A stretch of 21,373 nt of DNA from Prorocentrum cordatum (GCA_963575745.1 CAUYUJ010014600.1:90001-111373); one strand, 5' to 3'; positions 7,591 through 15,912 are shown, numbered from the stretch's first letter. The notes: generated from the letters alone by a model not told the origin. Program-made: numbers and translations.

Positions 7591-7867
7591 AGCTCTCCCT
7601 GAAGTTTTGCGGGAGGGATCGCGAGGTGTCGGAAGTTCCATTTTCGGCAACTGAAAATGGCCATGTTTCGCCACCCCTCCCGAGAGGGGAGACCAACATC
7701 GAGTACCCCCCTCTTTTGCTGAGCATGTTCTTAGGGTGGAGGGTTCGGGGGGGAATCCAGATGGGCTTTCGCACCTCGAAAACTAATCCGTCTTGTGATC
7801 GAAATGGCATTTCAGGTTTCACCCTTTGCCTTCCACCCAGAAAGGAAATGCTTGGCTTCGACCGACC

Positions 7868-8120
7868 GGTTCCAGAAGGGCCCCAAACGGCCTTCCCGGG
7901 TTCCGGAGGGGCCTCCAAGAGGCCCCGAGCGGCCTCAGAGAGCCCAAGCTGGCTCAATATGGGTATCCAAACTGCACTGGATATGGATACGACTTTTGCC
8001 CGCAAGTATGAACTGCACTTTGGCCCAGATCGCCCAAGTTGGCTCAAAATGGCTCCCAAAATGCCCCGCGCGGCCCCGAGACCGCTCCGAGACGGCCCGA
8101 GGTGGCCACGGAGCCTCCCA
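7868..8120 (+). repeat. Degenerate CCCAAGAGG-type minisatellite block
   Basis: Units such as GGGCCCCAAACGGCC and GGCCCCGAGCGGCC, then GGCTCAAAATGGC variants. It is followed by the linked 29-bp tail at 8179-8207. This is the same composite as 2905-3694 but more diverged. Confidence 0.75.
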
Positions 8121-8207
8121 CGCCTCCCTCGCTGCTCCAGTCTGCGTGTCTCTTTCTCTCTCCCGCCGTCAACTCTCATGGGCATCGTTTCTGGATGGGC
8201 TGGTGGG

Positions 8208-8688
8208 GACACTTTTTGGTCTGCGGGCTCGCGTAGCATGTCGAACGCCGTCCGAACACTAGTCGGGCCGCGACTAGGCAGCAAGAAGAGAAAGGTAAGC
8301 GAAGCGAGCGCGCGGGCAACCACTCAAAAAAAACCAAAAAACAAACTCCCAACCCGGTGGCGTGGAGATCCCGGTGGGAACCAGCAAGTAAACGCAGCCA
8401 AAATGGCGCGGCGGCGCGACCATAAACACGCAGAGGTCAGTCATTCGGTTTGAAGCGGCACAAAGCACCGCCAGAGACGAGCAGGACCGACAGGCACACC
8501 CGGACGACGTCCGTGCCGTAGGCGTCGCAACTGCATCGTGTCAGCGCAACAGCGAAGAGGGGCAACATCGTCACATATGGGACTGCGAACGGCAATACCT
8601 CTGAAAGCGAAATCCTTGCAGGAGGAAGCAGCCGACGGGCACACCGAGCCACACATGCCGAAGTCCAAGCACCGTGGAAGTCGGCAGC
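8208..8688. other. Gene-free stretch, nothing recognised
   Basis: An A-rich patch lies at 8327-8345. GCCAAAATGGCG at 8397-8408 is a near-palindrome that includes a spliced-leader-like core on the minus strand, but the leader's 3' end (CAAG) is missing. A Cys-containing minus-strand reading (about 8441-8941) has no features I recognise, and half of it lies in the 111-bp duplication. Confidence 0.35.
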
Positions 8689-8689
8689 G

Positions 8690-8911
8690 TGCGAGACCCC
8701 ACTGAACCCTTTCGGTCACCACTGGAGGCCGGCACCAGCAGGAGCAGGCCAGGGGCCACCTGACCGGCCATTCCCAGTGTGACCCAAGCGTGGAATTCGT
8801 AGCGAGACCCCACTGAACCCGACGGTCACCAGTGGAGGCCGACACCAGCCAGGAGCAGGCCAGGGGCCACCTGACCGCCCATTCCCAGTGTGCATCTTGC
8901 ATGGAATTCAG
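8690..8911 (+). repeat. 111-bp tandem duplication
   Basis: GCGAGACCCCACTGAACCC occurs at 8690 and 8801. Each is followed by GGTCACC, ACTGGAGGCC or AGTGGAGGCC, GGAGCAGGCCAGGGGCCACC and CATTCCCAGTGTG. The two units are about 90% identical. Nothing is known about its role. Confidence 0.88.
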
Positions 8912-9139
8912 GCTTTCAGAGCACCACCCCGGTCGCCCCAACGCGACAACCCCAATCGCGCGGGATCAACCCGGTGAAGCAAAGGAGCGGAGGGGAAATG
9001 CACACCAGGCACGGTAGGCACCCCGGTGTGGCAGCTAACCGCTGCAGCACTAGGATGCAGGAGGGGAGGAAAGGGCAGGAGGGGAGGAGAGGAAGCGTCA
9101 AGAACTCTTCACTGCGAGGATCTCCCCACATGCGCATTC

Positions 9140-9480
9140 ATTAGCATGGCCCTGTCCGCCCTGAGTGTCTAGGCGGAAGAGTTTTCGAATATTCGCGGGC
9201 TTGAGTATTGACGGTCTGGGAGCGAGACAAACTGTGAATGAGCTGGAGTGTGAATGAATCTGAGTAGTACGAGTGCGCCTCTGCGCATGCGCCTGGGGCC
9301 TTTTGGTGTCTCCTGAAACCTCTTGGGGTTCCCTGGGACCTCCTGGAGCCCCTTGGGCCTCCTGGGGCATCGTGGGGTTTCCTGTGGTTTCCTGAGGCGT
9401 CCTGGGGCATCGTGTGGCCTCATGGGGAAGATTCGAGGCCCACTATATAGGAACAAACGTGCATGAAACACTACGGATTG
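9140..9480 (+). repeat. Composite repeat module A, copy 1
   Basis: ATTAGCATGG, CTGTCC, TGAGTGTCT, TGTGAATGA repeats and GAGTGCGCCTCTGCGCATG lead into a CCTCCTGGGGCC minisatellite (9295-9420). The module ends with TATAGGAACAAACGTG and GGATTGGAGCCGCA. The same order is at 10633-10880. Faint relatives of the TGTGAATGA part lie at 13990-14140. Confidence 0.85.
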
Positions 9481-9504
9481 GAGCCGCAAAGGAAAAACAA
9501 CAAA

Positions 9505-9531
9505 TACATACATACATACATATACATATAC

Positions 9532-9575
<44 letters not shown>
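9505..9575 (+). repeat. TA/CATA microsatellite
   Basis: CATACATACA passes into a run of TATATA. The flanks (AACGCG..AAAGGACTCG after it, and the GGAGCCGCA module before it) match an uninterrupted stretch at 10880-10940. The microsatellite has expanded inside the first copy of the composite. Confidence 0.92.
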
Positions 9576-9576
<1 letters not shown>

Positions 9577-9849
9577 AAAACGCGAAAAACACAAAGGACT
9601 CGTTCCCCAAGGAAGTCCAACTCTATAGAAACATACGTAAAACATGAAGGTTCCGTGTTCCAGGGGAGGCACAATCTATTGGAGGATACGTACAACACAT
9701 GGGATCTGAATCACTCCGGTGGCCTTCTGAGGCGTCCTGCTCCAGGGGACTCGTGGGGCCTCCTGGTGCCTCCTGGCGCCCCCTGTGGTCTCCTGGAGCC
9801 TTTTGGAGCCTGCTGGAACCCCCTGTGGAATCCTGAAGAGGATCCGTGC

Positions 9850-10235
9850 CCACGAGTTCGGCCAGCAAAATAGGCAAACGTCTGGAGACATCCTCACAAT
9901 CTGCCCCCTTTTGGATGCGAACGTCCTCCAAATGTGCTCCGAAAGCGAGAGCTGTTGAACTGGTAAACAAGCAAACCGCTCGAGACATCCCCGCCAATTT
10001 GGCGCGAACGGAAGAATGCAATACCCCCTGGCGGTTCCCCCCTTAGGGGGTGCTGAAATCCGCGCCTCGCTCGAAACATCCTCCAACTCTGCTCCGAAAG
10101 CGGAATATGTTGAACTGGTAAACAAGCAGACCGCTCGAGACACCCCCGCGAGTTTGGCGCGAACGGAAGCCGCGCAATACCTCCTAGCGGTTCCCCCTTG
10201 GGGGTGCTGGAGCCCTGGCTTCGCTCGAGACATCC
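9850..10235 (+). repeat. 155-bp units with TTGGCGCGAACGG and CCCCCTTGGGGG
   Basis: GAACTGGTAAACAAGCA is at 9957 and 10112. Each unit has CTCGAGACA, a C-run/G-run palindrome (CCCCCTTGGGGG at 10194, an altered form at 10035), TTGGCGCGAACGGAAG and TCTGCTCCGAAAGC. Related units are at 12560-12880. The small readings starting in different units are frame-shadows of the repeat. Confidence 0.87.
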
Positions 10236-10248
10236 TCAGCATTTGCAT

Positions 10249-10309
10249 CGCCATCATCCCTGTCCTCCTCCTCCTTCTCTTCATCATCATCACCATCACC
10301 ATCATCATC

Positions 10310-10355
<46 letters not shown>

Positions 10356-10510
10356 CCAGCGTCATCATCATTAGCATTCTCATCACCATCCTCATCCCCA
10401 TCCCCATCCTCATCTTCATTTTCCCACCACCATCATTAATCATCATCATAACCACCATCAGCATGATCACGAGCATGGTCATCATCAGCATCGTCGTCGT
10501 CCTCATCATC
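10249..10510 (+). repeat. ATC trinucleotide microsatellite
   Basis: CATCATCATCACC runs with CTC, GTC and AGC interruptions. Frames give poly-Ile, poly-His or poly-Ser, and on the other strand Met/Asp runs. The counterpart at 12907-12995 is shorter and more interrupted. Confidence 0.92.
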
Positions 10511-10631
10511 ACCGTATTATGAAAGGGACGGGGGAGATAAGGGTAATGGGAGGAGGTGCGAGGAAGGAGTCGGCGCGGCCAGAATAATGAATACTCAGCG
10601 CGCGGACCCCCCGCCCCCCAAATGGGAGTAT

Positions 10632-11005
10632 ATTAGCATGGATCTGTCCTCCGTGAGTGTCTGGGAGTGAATCTAAGTGTGAACGAGTTGGGGTGTGAAT
10701 GAGTCTCAATCGTACGAACGCGTCTCTGAGCATGAGCCTGGGGCCTCCTGGGGCCTCCTGAAACCTTCCTTACGCTTCCTGGAGCCTCCTGGGGCCTCGC
10801 GTGGCCTCGCGGGGTCCCCTCGTGCCCCAAGAGCCCAATCTATGGGAACACACGTGCAGAACTCACGGCGGATTGGAGCCGCAGGCGAAGGGGAATGCAT
10901 AGGAACGCGCGTAAAATACCAAAGACTCGCGCCCCAGGGGAGGCCCGATCAATCGGAACACGCGCAAAAATAAGACAATACATTGGGACATGCGTAAAAC
11001 ATTGT
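10632..11005 (+). repeat. Composite repeat module A, copy 2, with 50-bp units
   Basis: ATTAGCATGGATCTGTCC and TGAGTGTCTGGG match module A copy 1. A CCTCCTGGGGCC block is at 10735-10830, then CTATGGGAACACACGTG and GGATTGGAGCCGCA. Three more about 50-bp units follow (TAGGAACGCGCGTAAAA, TCGGAACACGCGCAAAA, TGGGACATGCGTAAAAC). The last is cut by the retrocopy insertion at 11017/11018. Confidence 0.85.
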
Positions 11006-11017
11006 AGATTCGTGATC
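11006..11017 (+). other. Target-site duplication at the 3' end of the retrocopy
   Basis: AGATTCGTGATC, identical to 12175-12186. The repeat unit broken here resumes after the second copy with CAGGGGATGCCAAATCTATA, as in the uninterrupted homolog near 9655. Confidence 0.9.
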
Positions 11018-12174
11018 TGTTTGTAATGACGAACACAGCTCGCGCAGCACGAGCCGTGCGCAGGCGGTAGGCGGCGCCAGCCGCAGAAAAGGGCGGACCG
11101 AGAGGCCGCAAACGGCGGCCTCGACCGTAGTCGCCGCAGCCGCGCCAGTAGGGCATGCGCCGTCAGCTGAGGCGGCCACGCGAGCCACCAACCATCCCGT
11201 GCCGAGCCCAAACAGACCCAGACCACCGAAGGCACTCCCCTCAATCAGAGGGCTATCCAAGGGCGCTGGCAGGCCACCAGATCGCGGACTCCAGCATCTG
11301 CCGAAGCTGCTCGCTGAGCCGAGGCTCGTAGCCAACCGCCTGGCGAAGGAGGCCGTCGGCCACCGAGAAGACCTCCTCAGGGCCGATCACCGAGGCCGCA
11401 ACTCCGCCTACAGCAGGCGCCGCTACCGCGAGCGCCACACCCAGCTCCGCCGCCACCTTCGCCCGAGAACGCATGGGCCCACGCCCCCCCCTCTCGGCAC
11501 CGTCGGCCTGGCCGTCGCCCCCGAGGCCGCACCCCGCAGCACCAGCAGCTCCTCCAGAACCGCGAGCTGGATCCGCCGCCTCCGCCGCGACAGCGGCCCC
11601 GCCCGAGGGAGGTGGGCGGGCCTCCGCAGCGGCCGCCACCGCCCCACCGGGAATCGCACGAGCCCGTCGGCCCATGCGTCGCCGAAGTCCTCCATTTCCG
11701 CGTCGGCAGCCTCCGCCTCCACAGCGGCCGCGGGGGCGAGCGCGAAGCCCGCACCAGCAGCGGCAGCAGCGGCTCCAGCAGCCCGCCCAGCGCCCCCGCC
11801 TGCGGCTGCAGGGGGCGCTGCGGCGGCCTTCCGCGCCGCGCGGCGCTGTCGGCGGCGCCGGCGCCGAGCGCCGAGCGCCGACGGGCCAGCCGCAGCAGCA
11901 CCAGCGCGGCCAGAACGCCAGGACGAGGAACAGGAGGTGGCGCCCCAGCGCCAGCGGCGGCGGCGGGCGGTGGCGGCGCCGCGACGGCGAAGGCCGCCGC
12001 CCAAACCGCTGACCGCGCAACCGCCGCCACCGTGAGCCTCGGCGCCCCGAGCGCCCCGCGCACAGCCGCCTCGACGAGGCGGGCAGCCATCACGGGATCC
12101 AGAGCCCCTCTAGGCAGCGCCATCACGCGGACGGAGGCGCGGCCGTGCGAACGCTTGAGCCAAAATGGCGACGG
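11018..12174 (-). mobile_element. Processed retrocopy of an SL trans-spliced mRNA
   Basis: A 1,157-bp insert lies between perfect 12-bp direct repeats (AGATTCGTGATC). Read on the minus strand it begins with a DinoSL relict at the upstream repeat, then a 30-nt leader, a GC-rich coding remnant and about 235 nt of apparent 3' UTR, ending ATTACAAACA. There is no poly(A) run. The host sequence on both sides joins into one repeat unit, and the matching unit near 9631-9690 lacks the insert. Known: dinoflagellate mRNAs receive a 22-nt spliced leader by trans-splicing, and reintegrated cDNAs carry leader relicts. Inferred: this is such a retroposition, probably mobilised by LINE machinery. Confidence 0.92.
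11253..12123 (-). pseudogene. Ala-rich coding remnant inside the SL retrocopy
   Basis: ATG at 12123 is the first good start after the spliced leader and opens MALPRGALDP..., an Ala/Val-rich, helix-prone N-terminus with strongly GC-rich third positions. From about 11990 to 11500 the coding-like signal lies in a second frame: basic RRRRRRQRRAARKAAAA, then an acidic patch with EMEDFGDAWADGLVRF. From about 11490 to the TAG at 11253-11255 it lies in a third frame (KVAAELGVALAV, EEVFSVADGLLRQAVGYEP). The second shift coincides with a G-run near 11485-11495. A product of about 290 residues would need two frame changes, so I call it broken, or affected by sequencing indels. Without frame changes the ATG reading stops near 11377 (248 residues). 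No domain is recognised. Similar Ala-rich N-termini may be common in dinoflagellate predicted proteins; that is an impression, not a search. Confidence 0.6.
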
Positions 12175-12175
12175 A
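12154..12175 (-). other. Relict dinoflagellate spliced leader (DinoSL)
   Basis: The minus strand matches the 22-nt DinoSL at 21 positions, containing GCCATTTTGGCTCAAG without change. The one difference is C for A at position 6. The first base coincides with the last base of the target duplication, so the copy reaches the very 5' end of the mRNA. Chance occurrence of 21/22 bases exactly at a target duplication and 30 nt before an ATG is very unlikely. Confidence 0.93.
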
Positions 12176-12186
12176 GATTCGTGATC
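12175..12186 (+). other. Target-site duplication at the 5' end of the retrocopy
   Basis: AGATTCGTGATC, a perfect copy of 11006-11017. It lies directly outside the spliced leader. Confidence 0.9.
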
Positions 12187-12995
12187 CAGGGGATGCCAAA
12201 TCTATAGGAACACACGTACAACACATGGGATTGGAGCCACTCCTGTGGCCTTTTGAGGCCTCCTGCTCCTGGGGCCTATTGGGGCCTCCTGGTGCCTTCT
12301 GGGGGCTCCTGGTGCCTCCTGGCGCTTCCTGTGGCCTCCTGGGGCTTCCTGTGACTTCCTGTGGCTTCCTGGAGCATCCTGGAGCCTCCTGAGGCCTTCT
12401 GGAGCTTCCTGGGGCCACTTGGGTTATCCTGTGGCCTCTTGAATCTTCCTGTGGCCTCCTGGTGCCTCCTGGGACCTCCTGTTGCCTCCTGGGGCCTCCT
12501 AGAGCCTGTTGGAGCCTCCTGTGGCATCCTGGGGGAGATCCGTGCACACGAGTCTGGCCATCGAAACAGGCAAACCGATCGAGACATCCTCAAATTCTCT
12601 CCCCACGTGGGGGTGGAAACGAACGCCGCTCTCGAGACATCCTCAAATCTGCTCCGAAAGCAACGGATGTTGCGGCACCGAAACATGCAAACCGCTCGAC
12701 ATCCGCGCCATGTTGGCGCGAACGGAAGCCGTGCAATACCCCCTGGCGGCTCCCCCTTGGGGGTGCTGAAATCCGCGCCTCGCCCGAGAAATCCTCAGAA
12801 TCTGCTCTCATCGCAGACGAGCCTGGCCCCCCCAAACAATCAAACCGCTCGAGCCATCCTCGCGATCTGGGCTATCTGGGGTGCGAAAACCAGCACCTCG
12901 CACGAGATATCACTTTTCATCAGTATCACTCATCATCTGCATCATCATCGTCATCAGCATATTCTTATCGCCATCATTCGGCATCATCATACTCT
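12187..12995 (+). repeat. Composite repeat module B, copy 2
   Basis: CTATAGGAACACACGTACAA and GGATTGGAGCC are followed by a CCTCCTGGGGCC minisatellite (12245-12540). Then come GAGATCCGTGCACACGAGT, 155-bp-type units (CTCGAGACATCCTCAAAT, TTGGCGCGAACGGAAGCCG, CTCCCCCTTGGGGGTGCTG) and an interrupted ATC microsatellite (12907-12995). It parallels 9600-10515 but has a longer minisatellite and a shorter microsatellite. Confidence 0.87.
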
Positions 12996-13080
12996 GAGCG
13001 CATCCCTGAGTAGGATGGGGAGGACAATGAGAAGGTGAGGAAGGTCCACGCGATCGGAGTAGTAACTACAAACCAACCCT

Positions 13081-13874
13081 GTGGAGATGGGAAACAATAA
13101 CCCCATCCTCTGGATATGGGGAATTTGCAAAATTAGAAAAATAGTCCCGTGCATGCTCCACGGCGAGAAACTGGTCACTAAGAGGCTGGGCATGGCCGAT
13201 GTTCCTGCGTCTTCCTATGACAAATTGTACTCGTCCAAATTAACCGTCCTACCAGCGAGTGTTCTTGCTGGAACAACAAAGCAACATCGTGTACCTGATT
13301 TTTCACCGGTCGGCATCAGGGAGGTCGTCAAGCAGCTGAAGCGGAAGAAGCGCCCTGCTCGTGGTGGTGTTCTTGGAGAGATGCCCATTGCAGGTGGTGA
13401 GATGTTAGTGGGAACGCTAACGGAGCTGTTCAATGATATCTTACGGCCAGACACAGAACCGCCAGAAAGCTGGAGACAGGCAATGATCACGGCAATTTTG
13501 AAATATGGTGATGAATGCCTTGCAAAGAAACTGCAGACCGATTGCCATCGTGCCCGCGCTGTGCAAAGTGCTTTCCGGATCAAATCGTATGTTGCCAATC
13601 TTGGAGGAGGGCCAGTGTCCTGACCAAGCAGGCTTCCGAAGTGGATTCCGTACAGAAAATGATGTGCATGTGCTGTACAAGAGAAGACTGGCGAATTTCA
13701 TATGCCACTGTGGTGCGCGGCGAGTGACTTCCAGGAGGCTTTCGACATAGTGGAACATCAGACTCTATGGAGTGCGCTGGCGAAACATAATGTGCTCGTT
13801 GCATACTTTTCGTTGCTCTCAAAACTGTACACAGGGCAGAAGGGTCGTATCATTAGCCTGACGAGGGACCCAAC
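13081..13874 (+). pseudogene. LINE-type reverse transcriptase, N-terminal part (broken)
   Basis: Part of a non-LTR retrotransposon polymerase. In one frame: SYDKLYSSKL (about 13215), DFSPVGIREVVKQLKRKK (about 13295-13350), ELFNDIL, PPESWRQAMITAI. Near 13515 the frame changes to RPIAIVPALCK and CPDQAGFRSGFRTEND (to about 13665). Near 13700 it returns to the first frame with SDFQEAFDIVEHQTLWSAL, the motif A region with catalytic Asp at 13726-13728, then LLSKLYTGQKGRI. RT homology is then lost near 13850-13875 and resumes near 15990. The endonuclease domain expected upstream is absent: module B copy 2 ends about 85 bp before. Two frameshifts, 5' truncation and the split show it is dead. The family is assigned from motif order known for LINE RTs; the clade is not determined. 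Confidence 0.88.
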
Positions 13875-13913
13875 CATATGCAGGTGCGAGTACCGCAATA
13901 GTGATTCATTTTT

Positions 13914-13972
13914 TCGGTGGCGATCCCTATGAGGCAACGAACCGTGCTAGGGGCGTGCCGACATGAGTGGCG
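13914..13972 (+). repeat. Isolated decayed unit of the ~90-bp minisatellite
   Basis: TTCGGTGGCGATCCCTATGA, then GGCAACGAACCGTG, AGGGGCGTGCCGACATGAGT. This aligns with the last array unit (15780-15838: TTCGGTGGAGCTCCCTATGG, CACGAAACGTG, GTGCCGACATGGGTGG). It sits about 700 bp before the array and marks the left side of the insertion. Confidence 0.8.
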
Positions 13973-13974
13973 TG

Positions 13975-14342
13975 GTACACAAAGTGAACGAAAACGATTG
14001 ATCTGAGTACGTAGGGAGACTGAGCGCGGGTGAATCTGCGCGCGTGCGTCAGACTGTGAATGATCTGCGTGCGAGCGAGTCTACGTGCATGAATGCGAAT
14101 ATGACAAAGCGTGGTGCAAATGTGTATGAATGCCAATAGTTTGACAACGACTGCCTCTGAATACTCGTGACGCTGGGCGTGGCCGCCGCAAGGAGCTTCC
14201 CCGGGACTCCCCGACGGCATCGCCCGCGCGCCGCGACGCCAATGACGGCGCGCCCCCCCGCGAGGATCGCGCCCGCTTCCTCCCCTTCCTTTACTCCCTC
14301 TTTGCCCGCGCACTCAAAAGTCCAAGGCTGCGGGAGCAGCGC
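13975..14342. other. Gene-free spacer in the insertion
   Basis: 13990-14140 holds TGTGAATGA-type words (GGTGAATCTG, CTGTGAATGATCTG, TGCATGAATGCGA) that recall module A. 14170-14340 is GC-rich without recognisable content. Minus-strand readings pass through but connect only to repeat translations. Confidence 0.4.
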
Positions 14343-14610
14343 AGCGCGGAGCCCCCGCGACGCGCGCAGGTCAACCCGGAGGGGTCCCAGCGACGCGCGC
14401 GGGTCGTCCACTGCGCGGAGCGAAGAGAGCTAGCTGGCTGGCTGATAGCGGGCAAGGCTCTTGCCGCTGGGCAGAGCGACGACGGGCGAGCGAGGCGCTG
14501 GGCGGAACGCTGCACGGAGCCCCCGCGACGCGCGCAGGTCGCCCCGGAGGAGTCCCAGCGACGCGCGCGGGTCGCCCGCTGCGCGGAGCAAAGAGAGCTA
14601 GCTGGCTGGA
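14343..14610 (+). repeat. About 100-bp direct repeat pair, spacing 168 bp
   Basis: GGAGCCCCCGCGACGCGCGC occurs at 14348 and 14516. Each is followed by AGGTC, CCCGGAGG, GTCCCAGCGACGCGCGCGGG, CTGCGCGGAGC and AGAGAGCTAGCTGGCTGG (14424 and 14592). The two ~100-bp copies are more than 90% identical. Confidence 0.88.
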
Positions 14611-14674
14611 TGGGACCTGCGGTGGGGCTCCATATGGGGCCACGTAACGCTGTACTGGGCAAAGGAGACGCATG

Positions 14675-15840
14675 TGGACTGCGCCACGGGGACCTTCGGT
14701 GGAGCTCCCTATGGGGCCCCGAAACGTGTGAGGGATGTGCCGGAATGGGTGTGCGGGACGCATGCGGGCACACCCACTGAGACCTTCGGTGGAGCTCCCT
14801 ATGGGGCCACGAAACGTGTGAGGGGTGGGACGACATGTGTGTGCGGGACGCATGCGGGCACACCCACTGGGACCTTCGGTGGAGCCCCCCTATGGGGCCA
14901 CGAAACGTGTGAGGGATGTGCCGAAATGGGTGTGCGGGACGCATGCGGGCACACCCACTGGGACCTTCGGTGGAGCTCCCTATGGGGCCACGAAACGTGT
15001 GAGGGGTGTGCCGAATTGGGAGTGAGGGACGCATGCGGGCACACCCACTGGGACCTTCGGCGGAGCTCCCTATGGGGCCACGAAACGTGTGAGGGGTGGG
15101 CCGAAAATGGGTGTGGGGGACGGCATGCGGGGCACACCCACTGCGACCTTCGGTGGAGCTCCCTATGGGGCCACGAAACGTGTGAGGGTTGTGCCGAAAT
15201 GGGTGTGCGGGACGCATGCGGGCACACCCACTGGGACCTTCGGTGGAGTTCCCTATGGGGCCACGAATAGTGTGAAGGGTGTGCCAAAATGGGTGTGCGG
15301 GACGCATGCGGGCACACCCACTGGGACCTTCGGTGGAGCTCCCTATGGGGCCACGAAACGTGTGAGGGGTGGGTCGACATGTGTGTGTACGGGACGCATG
15401 CGGGCACACCCACTGGGACCTTCGGTGGAGCTCCCTATGGGGCCACGAAACGTGTGAGGGGTGTGCCGAAATGGGTGTGCGGGACGCATGCGGGCACACC
15501 CACTGGGACCTTCGGTGGAGCTCCCTATGGGGCCACGAAACGGGTGAGGGGTGTGCCGAAATGGGTGTGCGGGACGCATGCGGGCACACCCACTGGGACC
15601 TTCGGTGGAGCCCCCTATGGGGCCACGAAACGTATGAGGGGTGTGCCGAAATGGGTGTGCGGGACGCATGCGGGCACACCCACTGGGACCTTCGGTGGAG
15701 CTCCCTATGGGCCACGAAGCGTGTGAGGGGTGTGCCGAAATGAGTGTGCGGGACGCATGCGGGCACACGCACTGGGACCTTCGGTGGAGCTCCCTATGGG
15801 GTCACGAAACGTGTGAGGGGTGTGCCGACATGGGTGGTGA
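14675..15840 (+). repeat. About 90-bp minisatellite, 13 units
   Basis: CGGGACGCATGCGGGCACAC recurs at 14754, 14844, 14934, (15024 variant), (15115 variant), 15208, 15298, 15390, 15480, 15570, 15660 and 15749, mostly 90 bp apart (range 89-93). Each unit has GACCTTCGGTGGAGCTCCCT, TATGGGGCCACGAAACGTG and GTGTGCCGAAATGG. GGGTGTGC and GCACACCC within a unit can form an 8-bp stem. Because 90 = 3x30, a 30-residue repeat stays open on both strands, including a 493-residue minus-strand reading. The 89-, 92- and 93-bp steps and the absence of a start or flanking domain argue against coding. Confidence 0.95.
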
Positions 15841-15912
15841 TAATGATGATGACGACAGATGTTGATGACGATGACGATGATGGGGATGATGACGATGATG
15901 ATGAAGATGGGA
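15838..15912 (+). repeat. GAT/GAC microsatellite
   Basis: GATGATGACGACG-type units directly follow the last 90-bp unit and grade into a GGGA-rich stretch (15906-15955). Confidence 0.88.

Larger units (their letters stand above)
9600..10515 (+). repeat. Composite repeat module B, copy 1
   Basis: Order: about 50-bp units with TATAGAAACATACGTAAAAC; CCTCCTGGGGCC minisatellite (9718-9840); GGATCCGTGCCCACGAGT; two 155-bp units (9850-10235); an ATC microsatellite. The same order without the long microsatellite is found at 12187-12995. CTATTGGAGG at about 9680 is the counterpart of CTATAGGAAC at 12194. Confidence 0.87.

Noticed and set aside
6447-7602. Overlapping readings of 250-310 residues
   Set aside because: They cross the foldback element, the TATTTTC-type repeat, the G-rich tract and the CT microsatellite, with unrelated composition in each part.
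8390-8410. Possible second spliced-leader relict (GCCATTTTGGCTG on the minus strand)
   Set aside because: Only the 12-base core matches. The 3' CAAG and the 5' part differ, and no flanking duplication or coding start was found.
14291-15772. 493-residue open reading on the minus strand
   Set aside because: It is the translation of the 90-bp minisatellite plus the 168-bp-spaced duplication. All frames are nearly stop-free, units of 89-93 bp break the register, and no domain is seen.
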